Shown one piece after another: positions 16,302 to 22,088 of a stretch of DNA of 22,088 nucleotides. The DNA lies in the NCBI GenBank assembly GCA_900552655.1, contig USAE01000024.1, positions 1 to 22,088 on the forward strand, in the 5' to 3' direction. A model generated the notes under the pieces. It was not told the origin of the DNA and did no database searches. It worked only from the letters and a program-made list of their open reading frames with translations. The position numbers were made by a program, and so were the translations under genes. The DNA comes from an uncultured Clostridium sp. Lineage in GTDB: Bacteria > Bacillota > Clostridia > TANB77 > CAG-508. Position 1 is the stretch's first letter; each line of letters opens with the position of its first letter.

Positions 16302-16413
16302 AAACTCACCTACTTATTTTATTTTATGAACTTTTTCGTGTTAAGGTTAACTTTTATATTTATTTTTTTATTAATTTTAACCAGGATCTTTAGACCATCC
16401 CCCATACAAATTT
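16302..16413. other. intergenic region with a GC-rich patch and GGTTAA/TTAACC arms
   Basis: GTTAAGGTTAAC (about 16339-16350) and TTTTAACC near 16375 could form a long-loop hairpin. A GC-richer patch lies at about 16381-16405 (AGGATCTTTAGACCATCC). On minus no T-run follows, so no terminator is called for the upstream gene. The GH25 promoter probably lies here but no convincing -35/-10 pair was found. Confidence 0.3.
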
Positions 16414-16989
16414 TTACACATGTAATCTTTTTTTTGTTTCTTCCCACATTGCTTTTCCACATAATATTATTGTTAATAGTAATGAAAGCCCTGCAATTCC
16501 ACTTGATACGATTGTTAGTACTTTGTTTTCTAATATTCCACTAAGTAATAAAATTAATGGAATCATACTAAATAAAAAAGTTAACATATGGTATACTGCA
16601 TATCTTATATATCTTTTTCTACTTATAATTGTTAAAATCATTAATGTTGAATTAGCTACTATAACAACTATTGGTATTGCTATGTTTATTGACCAACCCC
16701 TATATCCTAAAAAATAATCTATCGCTAGTATTAGAAGTGATACTAATAAACATTGTGCAAATACGTTAGATGCAATATTTACATTTCGTTTTTTTGTATA
16801 TATTACTGTTCCATATGCATATATAATTCCAGCTATACAAAGCATAGACCAATGATTTGTCTTATCCACAAGAACATTTATTATTAATAAAATGTTTATT
16901 ATTATTACTGAAATTGCTATAGATGCAATAAATATAATATTATTTCTTTTAACATTTGATAATTTTGGATATAACATATTAAACACCAT
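16414..16989 (-). CDS. DUF6320-like multi-pass membrane protein lacking an N-terminal zinc ribbon
   Basis: Integral membrane protein of 191 residues with about six hydrophobic segments separated by short basic loops such as YTKKRN and ISRKRYIRY. The opening YPKLSNVKRNN and the WSMLCIAGIIYAYG stretch resemble DUF6320 proteins as I remember them; those usually carry a CxxC zinc ribbon in front, absent here. Function unknown. The start at 16989 overlaps the acyltransferase stop by 11 bases and has only a weak SD. ATG 16977, with GGTG 8 bases upstream and a 1-base gap from that stop, is an equally good start. Coupling to the upstream acyltransferase gene is likely. The family call rests on memory and is moderate. 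Confidence 0.75.
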   Translation of the reverse strand: MVFNMLYPKLSNVKRNNIIFIASIAISVIIINILLIINVLVDKTNHWSMLCIAGIIYAYGTVIYTKKRNVNIASNVFAQCLLVSLLILAIDYFLGYRGWSINIAIPIVVIVANSTLMILTIISRKRYIRYAVYHMLTFLFSMIPLILLLSGILENKVLTIVSSGIAGLSLLLTIILCGKAMWEETKKRLHV

Positions 16990-18250
16990 TACTTTCTATT
17001 TTAACATTAATTCCTAATTCTTCTAAAATATTTTTAAATTTATCTTCAATATTTGTTTGCCTTAAAATTGATGTAAATGTAAAAAACATTTTATCTTCAT
17101 ATGAACATGTTGAACATTTTATTTTTTCTACTCTTTCTGGTGCAATCAAAAAGAAAAAATCTTCTATATATTTTTGGTAATCTGCTATAATACCTATTCT
17201 TCCTATATTAGAAAATGTTGTTGTTGTATATTTTCTAATTTCCAAATAACTTAGTCTTACAAATATTTGCTTCATAAACAGTGGTATTATTCTTATAAAA
17301 AAATTATTTCCAAGTTTCACATTTAAAGACATTGTTTTCATTATTTCTTCTGGCTTTAATAATTCTTCAAAATCATTTTTTACTAGTTTTAATATCTCGT
17401 CTAAATTTGTAAAATCAATTTTTTTACTATCTGCAACAATTGTTATATAGGAGAAGAAATTATTAATCGTTTCAGATTTAAAGTATTTTTTTAAGTTTAC
17501 TGGTACGCAAATTTTTATAGGTTTATTATTTTTAATTTCTTGCATATTTCCTAAGTAAATTGCTTTTATTAATACACCTGTTAATAATTGCGTAATTGTA
17601 ACTTCTTTTTCTTTACTTACTTCTTTTAATTTTGTTAAATCTATTATTTCGTGTGTAGCCCTTATAGCATCAAAAGGAATCTTTCTTCCTTTTAATATAT
17701 AAGCTTTTCTACTTTTAGAACTATTTTTAACTTTTTTATTGTAATTTTTTAAGTAACTATCTTCAGCATTAAAATTAATTTTTCTATCCGTTCTTAATTT
17801 ATCTTTAAATTCTTTCGCATACTCTATTTCTATATATTGGTACACTATTTCTTTAAAAAACTGTATTGCACTATTTCCGTCTGTTAATGAATGAAAAATA
17901 TCTATATTAATTTTTCTTTCAAAATATGTTACTTTAAACAGATAATCGTTATTTGTATTTGGATCTATATATTTACAGGGATAGTCTTTTTCTTCTTCTA
18001 TTACTACTTTTTTATCATTATATTCAAAATAATACCAAAAAAAACCTTTTTTTAATCTTACTTTAAAAAATTCAAATTTATTAAGAGCATTATTTACAGC
18101 CTTTTCTAACAATTTTGGACTAATATTCTCTTTCATTACAGCAGAAAGCCTAAATACACTACTATATTTTCTGCTAGAAGATAATGGGAATATTTTTGCT
18201 GAGTTGTCAAGTTTTCTCCATATTAGCTCTTTCTTTTCTTTCCTTTTCAT
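16979..18250 (-). CDS. HxxxDG acyltransferase-like protein (condensation/alcohol acetyltransferase superfamily)
   Basis: Predicted CoA- or carrier-dependent acyltransferase of the chloramphenicol acetyltransferase/condensation fold, 423 residues and soluble by composition. The active-site motif HSLTDG (120-125, catalytic His then Asp at +4) is intact. The N-terminal half has the expected ISPKLLEKAVNNAL and FEFFKVRL pattern of this superfamily. The C-terminal half has the KICVPVNLKKYF segment and a late FSNIGRIGI, which corresponds to the DFGWG-like latch region. The substrate cannot be read from the sequence; alcohol O-acetylation or lipid/glycolipid acylation are both possible. It sits between an alpha/beta hydrolase gene and a DUF6320-like gene. 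A 14-bp hairpin precedes it. SD AGGAAA is modest. Confidence 0.82.
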   Translation of the reverse strand: MKRKEKKELIWRKLDNSAKIFPLSSSRKYSSVFRLSAVMKENISPKLLEKAVNNALNKFEFFKVRLKKGFFWYYFEYNDKKVVIEEEKDYPCKYIDPNTNNDYLFKVTYFERKINIDIFHSLTDGNSAIQFFKEIVYQYIEIEYAKEFKDKLRTDRKINFNAEDSYLKNYNKKVKNSSKSRKAYILKGRKIPFDAIRATHEIIDLTKLKEVSKEKEVTITQLLTGVLIKAIYLGNMQEIKNNKPIKICVPVNLKKYFKSETINNFFSYITIVADSKKIDFTNLDEILKLVKNDFEELLKPEEIMKTMSLNVKLGNNFFIRIIPLFMKQIFVRLSYLEIRKYTTTTFSNIGRIGIIADYQKYIEDFFFLIAPERVEKIKCSTCSYEDKMFFTFTSILRQTNIEDKFKNILEELGINVKIESNGV

Positions 18251-18265
18251 ATTTATTTCCTAAAA

Positions 18266-18299
18266 TCAATTAAATAGATATTTTAATCTATTTAATTGA
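18266..18299 (-). promoter_or_regulatory. perfect 14-bp hairpin or operator between hydrolase and acyltransferase genes
   Basis: TCAATTAAATAGAT (18266-18279) pairs exactly with ATCTATTTAATTGA (18286-18299) around a 6-base loop. It begins 13 bases past the hydrolase stop and ends about 15 bases before the acyltransferase start. On minus only TTTT follows, so it is a poor terminator. It may be an attenuator, a processing or stability hairpin, or a palindromic repressor site. Confidence 0.5.
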
Positions 18300-18312
18300 C
18301 TAATCCTTTCTC

Positions 18313-19221
18313 TTAATTATTTTTTAATAATTCTATCATTTTATTATATGGTTCTTCTACTAATTTATCATTTTTCTTATCTTTATACTTATACAACAAC
18401 CAAATATGAGTTGCCTTCTCTGTTTCGTAAATATCTATTTTATTACCTGCCTGGTCTGCTCTTTCTTTTAAAATTTTAACATCTGGATTTAATATATCAT
18501 ATGTTCCTGTAAAAATGGATACATTTTTTATTTTATCTAGTGGGCCCTCTATTGGGTTTACTAAATAACTATTTATTCCATCTTTTCCTGCGTAGTTCTC
18601 TCCTGCCAATTTTAATGCAGATTTATTAAGCATTGGGTCATTTTTAGATATTTTCTCAATTTCTGGATTATTCATTCTTACATCTAACCATGGTGATATT
18701 AAAATTGTTTGATTTGGCATTTTTATATTTTCTTCTCCCATTTTTTGCATTAAGGCCAATGCTAACCCTCCACCTGCTGAATCTCCCATTACTACAAATT
18801 TTGCAGAATCTACTTTATTTATAACTTTTTTATATAATGCTTCCATCATATTAAATGTATCTTTATAATTATATTTTGGAGTAAGTGGATAATCTGGAAG
18901 TATGATTGTACAACCTAATTTATTTACAATATCACCACAAGTTTTCCAATGTTCTTTTTCTAAATCTCCAACATAAGACCCACCATGAATATACATTATT
19001 ACTAATTCATTAGTTATTCCTTTTTTTGAATTCATTACATAAATTGGTCTATTTTCTACTTCATATTTATTTAAATTATATTCTTTTTTTACATAACCTG
19101 GTACTTTTGCTTTTACATCACCTTTAAATAGATATATAATTAATGTTATTGCACATATTGTTCCAATTAATATTATCGTTAATAATATTTTTACTATAAT
19201 TACTAGCTTTGCTGTTGTCAT
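18313..19221 (-). CDS. membrane-anchored alpha/beta hydrolase, hormone-sensitive-lipase (GDXG) family
   Basis: Esterase/lipase-like enzyme of 302 residues. A long N-terminal hydrophobic segment (about 5-32) should anchor it in the membrane. The HSL-family features are all present: HGGS (79-82, oxyanion hole), nucleophile S148 in GDSAGG, acid D242 in GTYDILNPD, and H272 in ATHIWL. It probably hydrolyses short- or medium-chain esters; the substrate is unknown. ATG 19221 follows AAAGGGAG. It is the first gene of the putative hydrolase-acyltransferase-DUF6320 unit, so it may deacylate what its neighbour acylates (inference). A REP-like repeat lies just upstream. Confidence 0.88.
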   Translation of the reverse strand: MTTAKLVIIVKILLTIILIGTICAITLIIYLFKGDVKAKVPGYVKKEYNLNKYEVENRPIYVMNSKKGITNELVIMYIHGGSYVGDLEKEHWKTCGDIVNKLGCTIILPDYPLTPKYNYKDTFNMMEALYKKVINKVDSAKFVVMGDSAGGGLALALMQKMGEENIKMPNQTILISPWLDVRMNNPEIEKISKNDPMLNKSALKLAGENYAGKDGINSYLVNPIEGPLDKIKNVSIFTGTYDILNPDVKILKERADQAGNKIDIYETEKATHIWLLYKYKDKKNDKLVEEPYNKMIELLKNN

Positions 19222-19249
19222 TTTTCTCCCTTTCTTATTTGATTTTTTT

Positions 19250-19277
19250 ATTTTATCACATTATATTTAATTTTTAA
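19250..19277 (-). promoter_or_regulatory. possible promoter for the hydrolase-acyltransferase-DUF6320 unit
   Basis: On minus: weak -35 TTAAAA (19277-19272), a 16-base spacer, and -10 TAAAAT (19255-19250) with TGA in front. The extended -10 resembles the others in the window, but the -35 is poor. Confidence 0.4.
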
Positions 19278-19280
19278 ATA

Positions 19281-19307
19281 GGGATTGGGGACGGGGATTA
19301 AAATCCC
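19281..19307 (+). repeat. REP-like hairpin copy B
   Basis: On plus: GGGATTGGGGACGGGG followed by ATTAAAATCCC; the outer GGGAT/ATCCC arms pair. Read on plus it aligns with copy A read on minus (121-160), with one inserted C in A and differences mainly in the loop. The G-rich TTGGGGACGGGG core stands out in this AT-rich DNA. Confidence 0.6.
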
Positions 19308-19315
19308 GATTTTAA

Positions 19316-19362
19316 AAAAAGAACCCTATCATTATTTTTTAGCTAATAATTGGGTTCTTTTT
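19316..19362 (-). terminator. intrinsic terminator of vanY-type gene / serpin-like gene unit
   Basis: AAAAAGAACCC (19316-19326) pairs exactly with GGGTTCTTTTT (19352-19362); ATTATT/AATAAT inside can extend the stem. Seven T residues follow on minus. It lies 4 bases after the stop of the serpin-like gene. Confidence 0.85.
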
Positions 19363-19366
19363 ATAT

Positions 19367-20479
19367 TTAAAATTCATTCATATTAGTTATATTTAATGCA
19401 AAATATGGTAGATCTTTATCTTTTTCTTTTATTAAGATTACAAACTCATCATCAAATGAAAAATCTCTAATCTTTTCTTCTGTAATGCCATTTGTAGTTA
19501 CAGACATACCAGCTTCACTTGTTACTTTTGCACCTTTTTTATTTAATTCAAACTGAATAGTTTGTATTGCCTTTTCTATTTTTAGCTTTTCTCCATTAAT
19601 ATCTTTAAATTCTTTATTTTCTATGTCTTTAAATTCTTTTTCAGAATTTATTCTAATTTCTGGAATTTTTAAAATTTCTTCTGGTTTTAATGTTGTACTA
19701 TCTTTATAATTTTTCTTCTCTGTATCTATTTTTTGTATTACTTGGTTAAAATTTTTAGCAGTATTTGTTCTGCATAAAATTATTTCGTCATTAGTTGTAG
19801 TTTGTATAGAAATTGCTTTATCATCTTCATTATTATAGTATAATACTTGCACTTGTTCCCTTGCCTCTAAATTTGAATTTTGTTTTAAACCAAAATAACT
19901 TGTTTTTGTATCTTTTCCTGCAAAATCTCCAGTTTCTAAATCATCAAAAGGCATTGCAAATTTTAAGTCTTTTATTAATGTTGAATACAAGAAATATCTT
20001 GTTTCATTTTGCTCATTACTCCAATTAAACTTATTTATGAACTCACTTGTCTTTCCAAATTTATTCATTAAATCTGTTTCTATTTGATTTTTTAATTCTT
20101 CTGAAATTATGCCATAGTTTTTATAATAATCTTCTTCTGAAATCATATCTTTTGTAAATTTAGACTTATTAAGATTGTCCACACAATCTAGTTGAGGCGA
20201 AAATTCTATATCTTGCTTTACAATATTGTTTTTTAAGTCATTCCATATTAATTGAAATGTACCACACCACATTGTGTTTCCTTTTATTTTATCATCTAAT
20301 GTTGGAACTATTTTTATATTATCATCTTCCGAAGCCAATGCGGGAGCAATTGTATTTTGTACAATATCTTGTGCCTTTTCTGCAATTTGTTTATTGTATT
20401 TTCCCACTAATATTATTATTGCAATAATTATAATTACTAGTATAATAAATAGCGCTATATTAACTTTCTTATTTTCCAT
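19367..20479 (-). CDS. membrane-anchored protein with serpin-like C-terminal region
   Basis: 370 residues with one N-terminal membrane helix (about 6-28) and the rest predicted outside the cell. The last 70 residues follow the serpin pattern: a strand ending FELNKKGAK (310-318, compare F.vNE.GtEA), a hinge and loop with small residues (TSEAGMSVTT), then FSFDDEFVILI (341-350, compare F.adhPF.F.I) and a final strand YFALNI. Spacing between these parts is close to that of serpins. Earlier segments (LYYNNEDDKAISI, LKPEEILKIPEIRI) also fit serpin strand order; the N-terminal 130 residues do not match what I know. The hinge lacks the usual run of small residues, so protease inhibition is doubtful. 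ATG 20479 follows GAGGTGA. Its promoter overlaps the upstream stop codon. Confidence 0.65.
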   Translation of the reverse strand: MENKKVNIALFIILVIIIIAIIILVGKYNKQIAEKAQDIVQNTIAPALASEDDNIKIVPTLDDKIKGNTMWCGTFQLIWNDLKNNIVKQDIEFSPQLDCVDNLNKSKFTKDMISEEDYYKNYGIISEELKNQIETDLMNKFGKTSEFINKFNWSNEQNETRYFLYSTLIKDLKFAMPFDDLETGDFAGKDTKTSYFGLKQNSNLEAREQVQVLYYNNEDDKAISIQTTTNDEIILCRTNTAKNFNQVIQKIDTEKKNYKDSTTLKPEEILKIPEIRINSEKEFKDIENKEFKDINGEKLKIEKAIQTIQFELNKKGAKVTSEAGMSVTTNGITEEKIRDFSFDDEFVILIKEKDKDLPYFALNITNMNEF

Positions 20480-20502
20480 AATTTTTCACCTCATTTTTGG
20501 AT

Positions 20503-20531
20503 ATTATAACAATATTATATTTTTTTTACAA
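20503..20531 (-). promoter_or_regulatory. promoter of the serpin-like gene, overlapping the vanY-type stop codon
   Basis: On minus: -35 TTGTAA (20531-20526), which contains the TAA stop of the upstream gene, a 17-base spacer, and TATAAT (20508-20503) preceded by TGT (extended -10). Confidence 0.6.
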
Positions 20532-21200
20532 TAGGTTATTTACATATTCTTCTAAGCATTTGCCTGTCATTTTCATTTCTTTTGCAATATCTTTCCCAAC
20601 ATACCTATAATGCCATTCTTCATTAGAAACTTTTGTTATATTCGTTTTATCTTTGGGATACCTTAAAATAAAACCATACTTATATGAATTACTTTCTAGC
20701 CATTTCCACATATCTGCATTTTCTTCTGGTTTATTTGGATTACTAAAATCTAGTGCTAAGCCTGTTTCATGTTCCGAATATCCGGGCTTTTGAACTTCCA
20801 AATTTGTTTTAGAAACAGCTTGCTCTTTAGTATTTCCTTTTTTTACATATAAATTTACTCTTCTTTCATATATTTCTTGTTGCTCATTTCTATCTCTATA
20901 TGCAGTATTTATTTTTAAATTAATCCCTTCTCTTTTTGCAGACTTAACCATTTTATCTAAACTACTAGCTATGCTACTATCTATAAAATGACCTTCATAT
21001 TCTAGTAAATTTGCTTTATAGTCGTCTGGTATCTTATTATCTTTATTTACTAATATTATTTTTTCTTCATCTAAAGAATTCGCCTCTGCTACATATGTAT
21101 TAATTTCTATATAATCTTTTTTATATAAAAATATTATCGCACAAACTATAATAACTAATAATAGTATTTTCTTTCCTTTAGATTTTTTCTTCTTTTTCAT
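20526..21200 (-). CDS. VanY-type D-alanyl-D-alanine carboxypeptidase (M15B), membrane-anchored
   Basis: Zinc peptidase that removes the terminal D-Ala from peptidoglycan stem peptides. The 224 residues have a basic start, one membrane helix (about 11-26) and an extracellular M15 domain. Motifs: TAYRDRNEQQ (99-108), SEHETGLALD (142-151) giving zinc ligands H144 and D151, and EWHYRYVG with catalytic Glu and zinc ligand H197. ATG 21200 follows AAAGGGG. No VanR/VanS or vanHAX genes are nearby, so a role in wall turnover is more likely than glycopeptide resistance. I therefore withhold the symbol vanY. Confidence 0.92.
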   Translation of the reverse strand: MKKKKKSKGKKILLLVIIVCAIIFLYKKDYIEINTYVAEANSLDEEKIILVNKDNKIPDDYKANLLEYEGHFIDSSIASSLDKMVKSAKREGINLKINTAYRDRNEQQEIYERRVNLYVKKGNTKEQAVSKTNLEVQKPGYSEHETGLALDFSNPNKPEENADMWKWLESNSYKYGFILRYPKDKTNITKVSNEEWHYRYVGKDIAKEMKMTGKCLEEYVNNLL

Positions 21201-21240
21201 ATTTTCCCCTTTAAAATAACTGTAGTACCATTTTAATATA

Positions 21241-21268
21241 AAAAGCCCATATACAAATATGGACTTTT
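21241..21268 (-). terminator. intrinsic terminator of the CofE-like gene
   Basis: AAAAGCCCATAT (21241-21252) pairs with ATATGGACTTTT (21257-21268) with one C/A mismatch and a 4-base loop; TTTTT follows on minus. It starts 17 bases past the gene's stop. Confidence 0.75.
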
Positions 21269-21285
21269 ATACCTACTATAACCTT

Positions 21286-21996
21286 TTATTCTTTGTTTTC
21301 TGTTTTCTTTCTTATTAAGATTAATGGTGTTTGTTCGTGACCTTGTCCTGTTGGATTGTCTTTTATTAACCCTTTTAGTTCTTCTTCAGATAATTTTATG
21401 TCACTTGAATGACCTATTACTTCTTGACCCAAGTCGTTAGCATCTACAATCATACAAGAGATTCCTAATTCTTTTTGTATTTCGTCACATACTTTTGTTG
21501 GATTTTCTGGAAGTAAAATTCCAATATCTCCATATTCTTTCCAAACGTGATCATAAAATCCATCTAATCCACTTACTTCTTGTCCAACTATTTCATAAAA
21601 TACACCTTTTTTACCAAATAGTTTTGTAACAGCACTTGCAATACTTGCCCATAATACTTTTAATAACCCAACTTGGTTAATAGCAAATTGCATTTTTATT
21701 GGTTCTCCTACCCCAACACCAGCTGTTGTTTTATGTGCAAATTTTGATAAAAATTTAGCCCAAAATCCTATTTTTATATCTTCTCTTTTTAATACTCTAT
21801 TTTGGCATAAAGCAATTATTTTTTCACTACTTGATACTATATCTCCTTCTTCATATATAGGTGAAACATATTCTCTAAATAAATCTATATAGCTATCTCC
21901 TTGTTTTACAAATCTTGTTTTTATTGCATGTCTTAAATAAACTTCTCCATTTACTTCTATCTCTACTTTTTTTCCTTCATTTGCATGAAATTCCAT
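21286..21996 (-). CDS. CofE-like protein (coenzyme F420-0:L-glutamate ligase family homologue)
   Basis: 236 residues resembling the F420 gamma-glutamyl ligase fold. IKTRFVKQGDSYIDLF and EEGDIVSSSEKIIALCQ (about 50-66) match the family's N-terminal 'GDv.vv..K..s...' part. HKTTAGVGVGEP (about 88-99) and the closing part with ILLPENPTKVCDEIQKELG and a MIVDANDLGQEVIG segment also fit. No other F420 gene is in the window, and Clostridia are not generally known to make F420, so an amide-ligase activity on another substrate is more likely than F420 synthesis. ATG 21996 follows AGGTGG, and a good promoter lies upstream. It appears monocistronic. The family call is moderately firm; the function is unknown. 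Confidence 0.72.
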   Translation of the reverse strand: MEFHANEGKKVEIEVNGEVYLRHAIKTRFVKQGDSYIDLFREYVSPIYEEGDIVSSSEKIIALCQNRVLKREDIKIGFWAKFLSKFAHKTTAGVGVGEPIKMQFAINQVGLLKVLWASIASAVTKLFGKKGVFYEIVGQEVSGLDGFYDHVWKEYGDIGILLPENPTKVCDEIQKELGISCMIVDANDLGQEVIGHSSDIKLSEEELKGLIKDNPTGQGHEQTPLILIRKKTENKE

Positions 21997-22028
21997 TGTA
22001 ATCCACCTTTCTTTCTTTTGTTTTTGTT

Positions 22029-22057
22029 ATTTTATCCCTATTTTACATTTTTTTCAA
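22029..22057 (-). promoter_or_regulatory. sigma-A-type promoter for the CofE-like gene
   Basis: On minus: TTGAAA (22057-22052), a 17-base spacer, and TAAAAT (22034-22029). Confidence 0.6.
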
Positions 22058-22088
22058 TACTTAAAATAGTTTTATTATATATATTATA

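Noticed and set aside
16378..16406. Possible third REP-like copy (GGGGGATGGTC...TGGTTAAAATT on minus)
   Set aside because: Shares a G-rich start and TTAAAAT end with copies A and B, but the arms do not pair well and the alignment needs too many gaps.
20526..21200. Vancomycin-resistance gene cluster
   Set aside because: Only a VanY-type carboxypeptidase is present; no vanH/A/X or two-component regulator is in the window.

Overview
This is an extremely AT-rich stretch of a low-GC Gram-positive chromosome. It is most like a member of the Bacillota, class Clostridia, possibly one of the uncultured gut lineages; I cannot name the genus. The signs are the gene order tig-clpP-clpX, the cluster rlmN - PP2C phosphatase - PASTA kinase - rsgA - rpe, strong AGGAGG-type ribosome binding sites, and heavy use of ATA, AGA and AAA codons. 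UGA acts as a stop (the GH25 gene ends in TGA), so the code is the standard bacterial one. All 20 protein genes lie on the minus strand. No tRNA, rRNA, CRISPR array, transposase or phage structural gene was seen, and no gene-free stretch exceeds 200 bases.

Layout, right to left (the direction of transcription). A CofE-like ligase homologue (21286-21996) has its own promoter and terminator. Next come a VanY-type D,D-carboxypeptidase and a membrane-anchored protein whose C-terminal third resembles a serpin (19367-21200). A three-gene cassette follows: alpha/beta hydrolase, HxxxDG acyltransferase-like protein and DUF6320-like membrane protein (16414-19221). Then come a secreted GH25 lysozyme with four LysM repeats and a single-pass membrane protein of unknown function (14112-16301). 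This right half is accessory and concerned with the cell envelope.

The left half is mostly housekeeping. lysS (11970-13913) carries a fused C-terminal tRNA-binding domain with foreign-looking codon use. Then come an M50 protease, tsaD and a metallophosphoesterase (9370-11797), tig, clpP-clpX, rlmN-prpC-prkC, and rsgA-rpe. Most units are bounded by clear intrinsic terminators and sigma-A-like promoters, several with an extended -10 of the form TGATATAAT.

Functionally, the left half joins protein quality control (Tig, ClpXP), translation fidelity and ribosome assembly (LysS, TsaD, RlmN, RsgA) and the PrkC/PP2C cell-wall sensing pair. The right half supplies wall hydrolases and exported or membrane proteins that could act on the same envelope. 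The most interesting items are the chimeric LysS, the serpin-like protein, the hydrolase/acyltransferase/DUF6320 cassette, a pair of inverted REP-like hairpins, and a possible c-di-GMP-I riboswitch fragment at the left edge on the plus strand.
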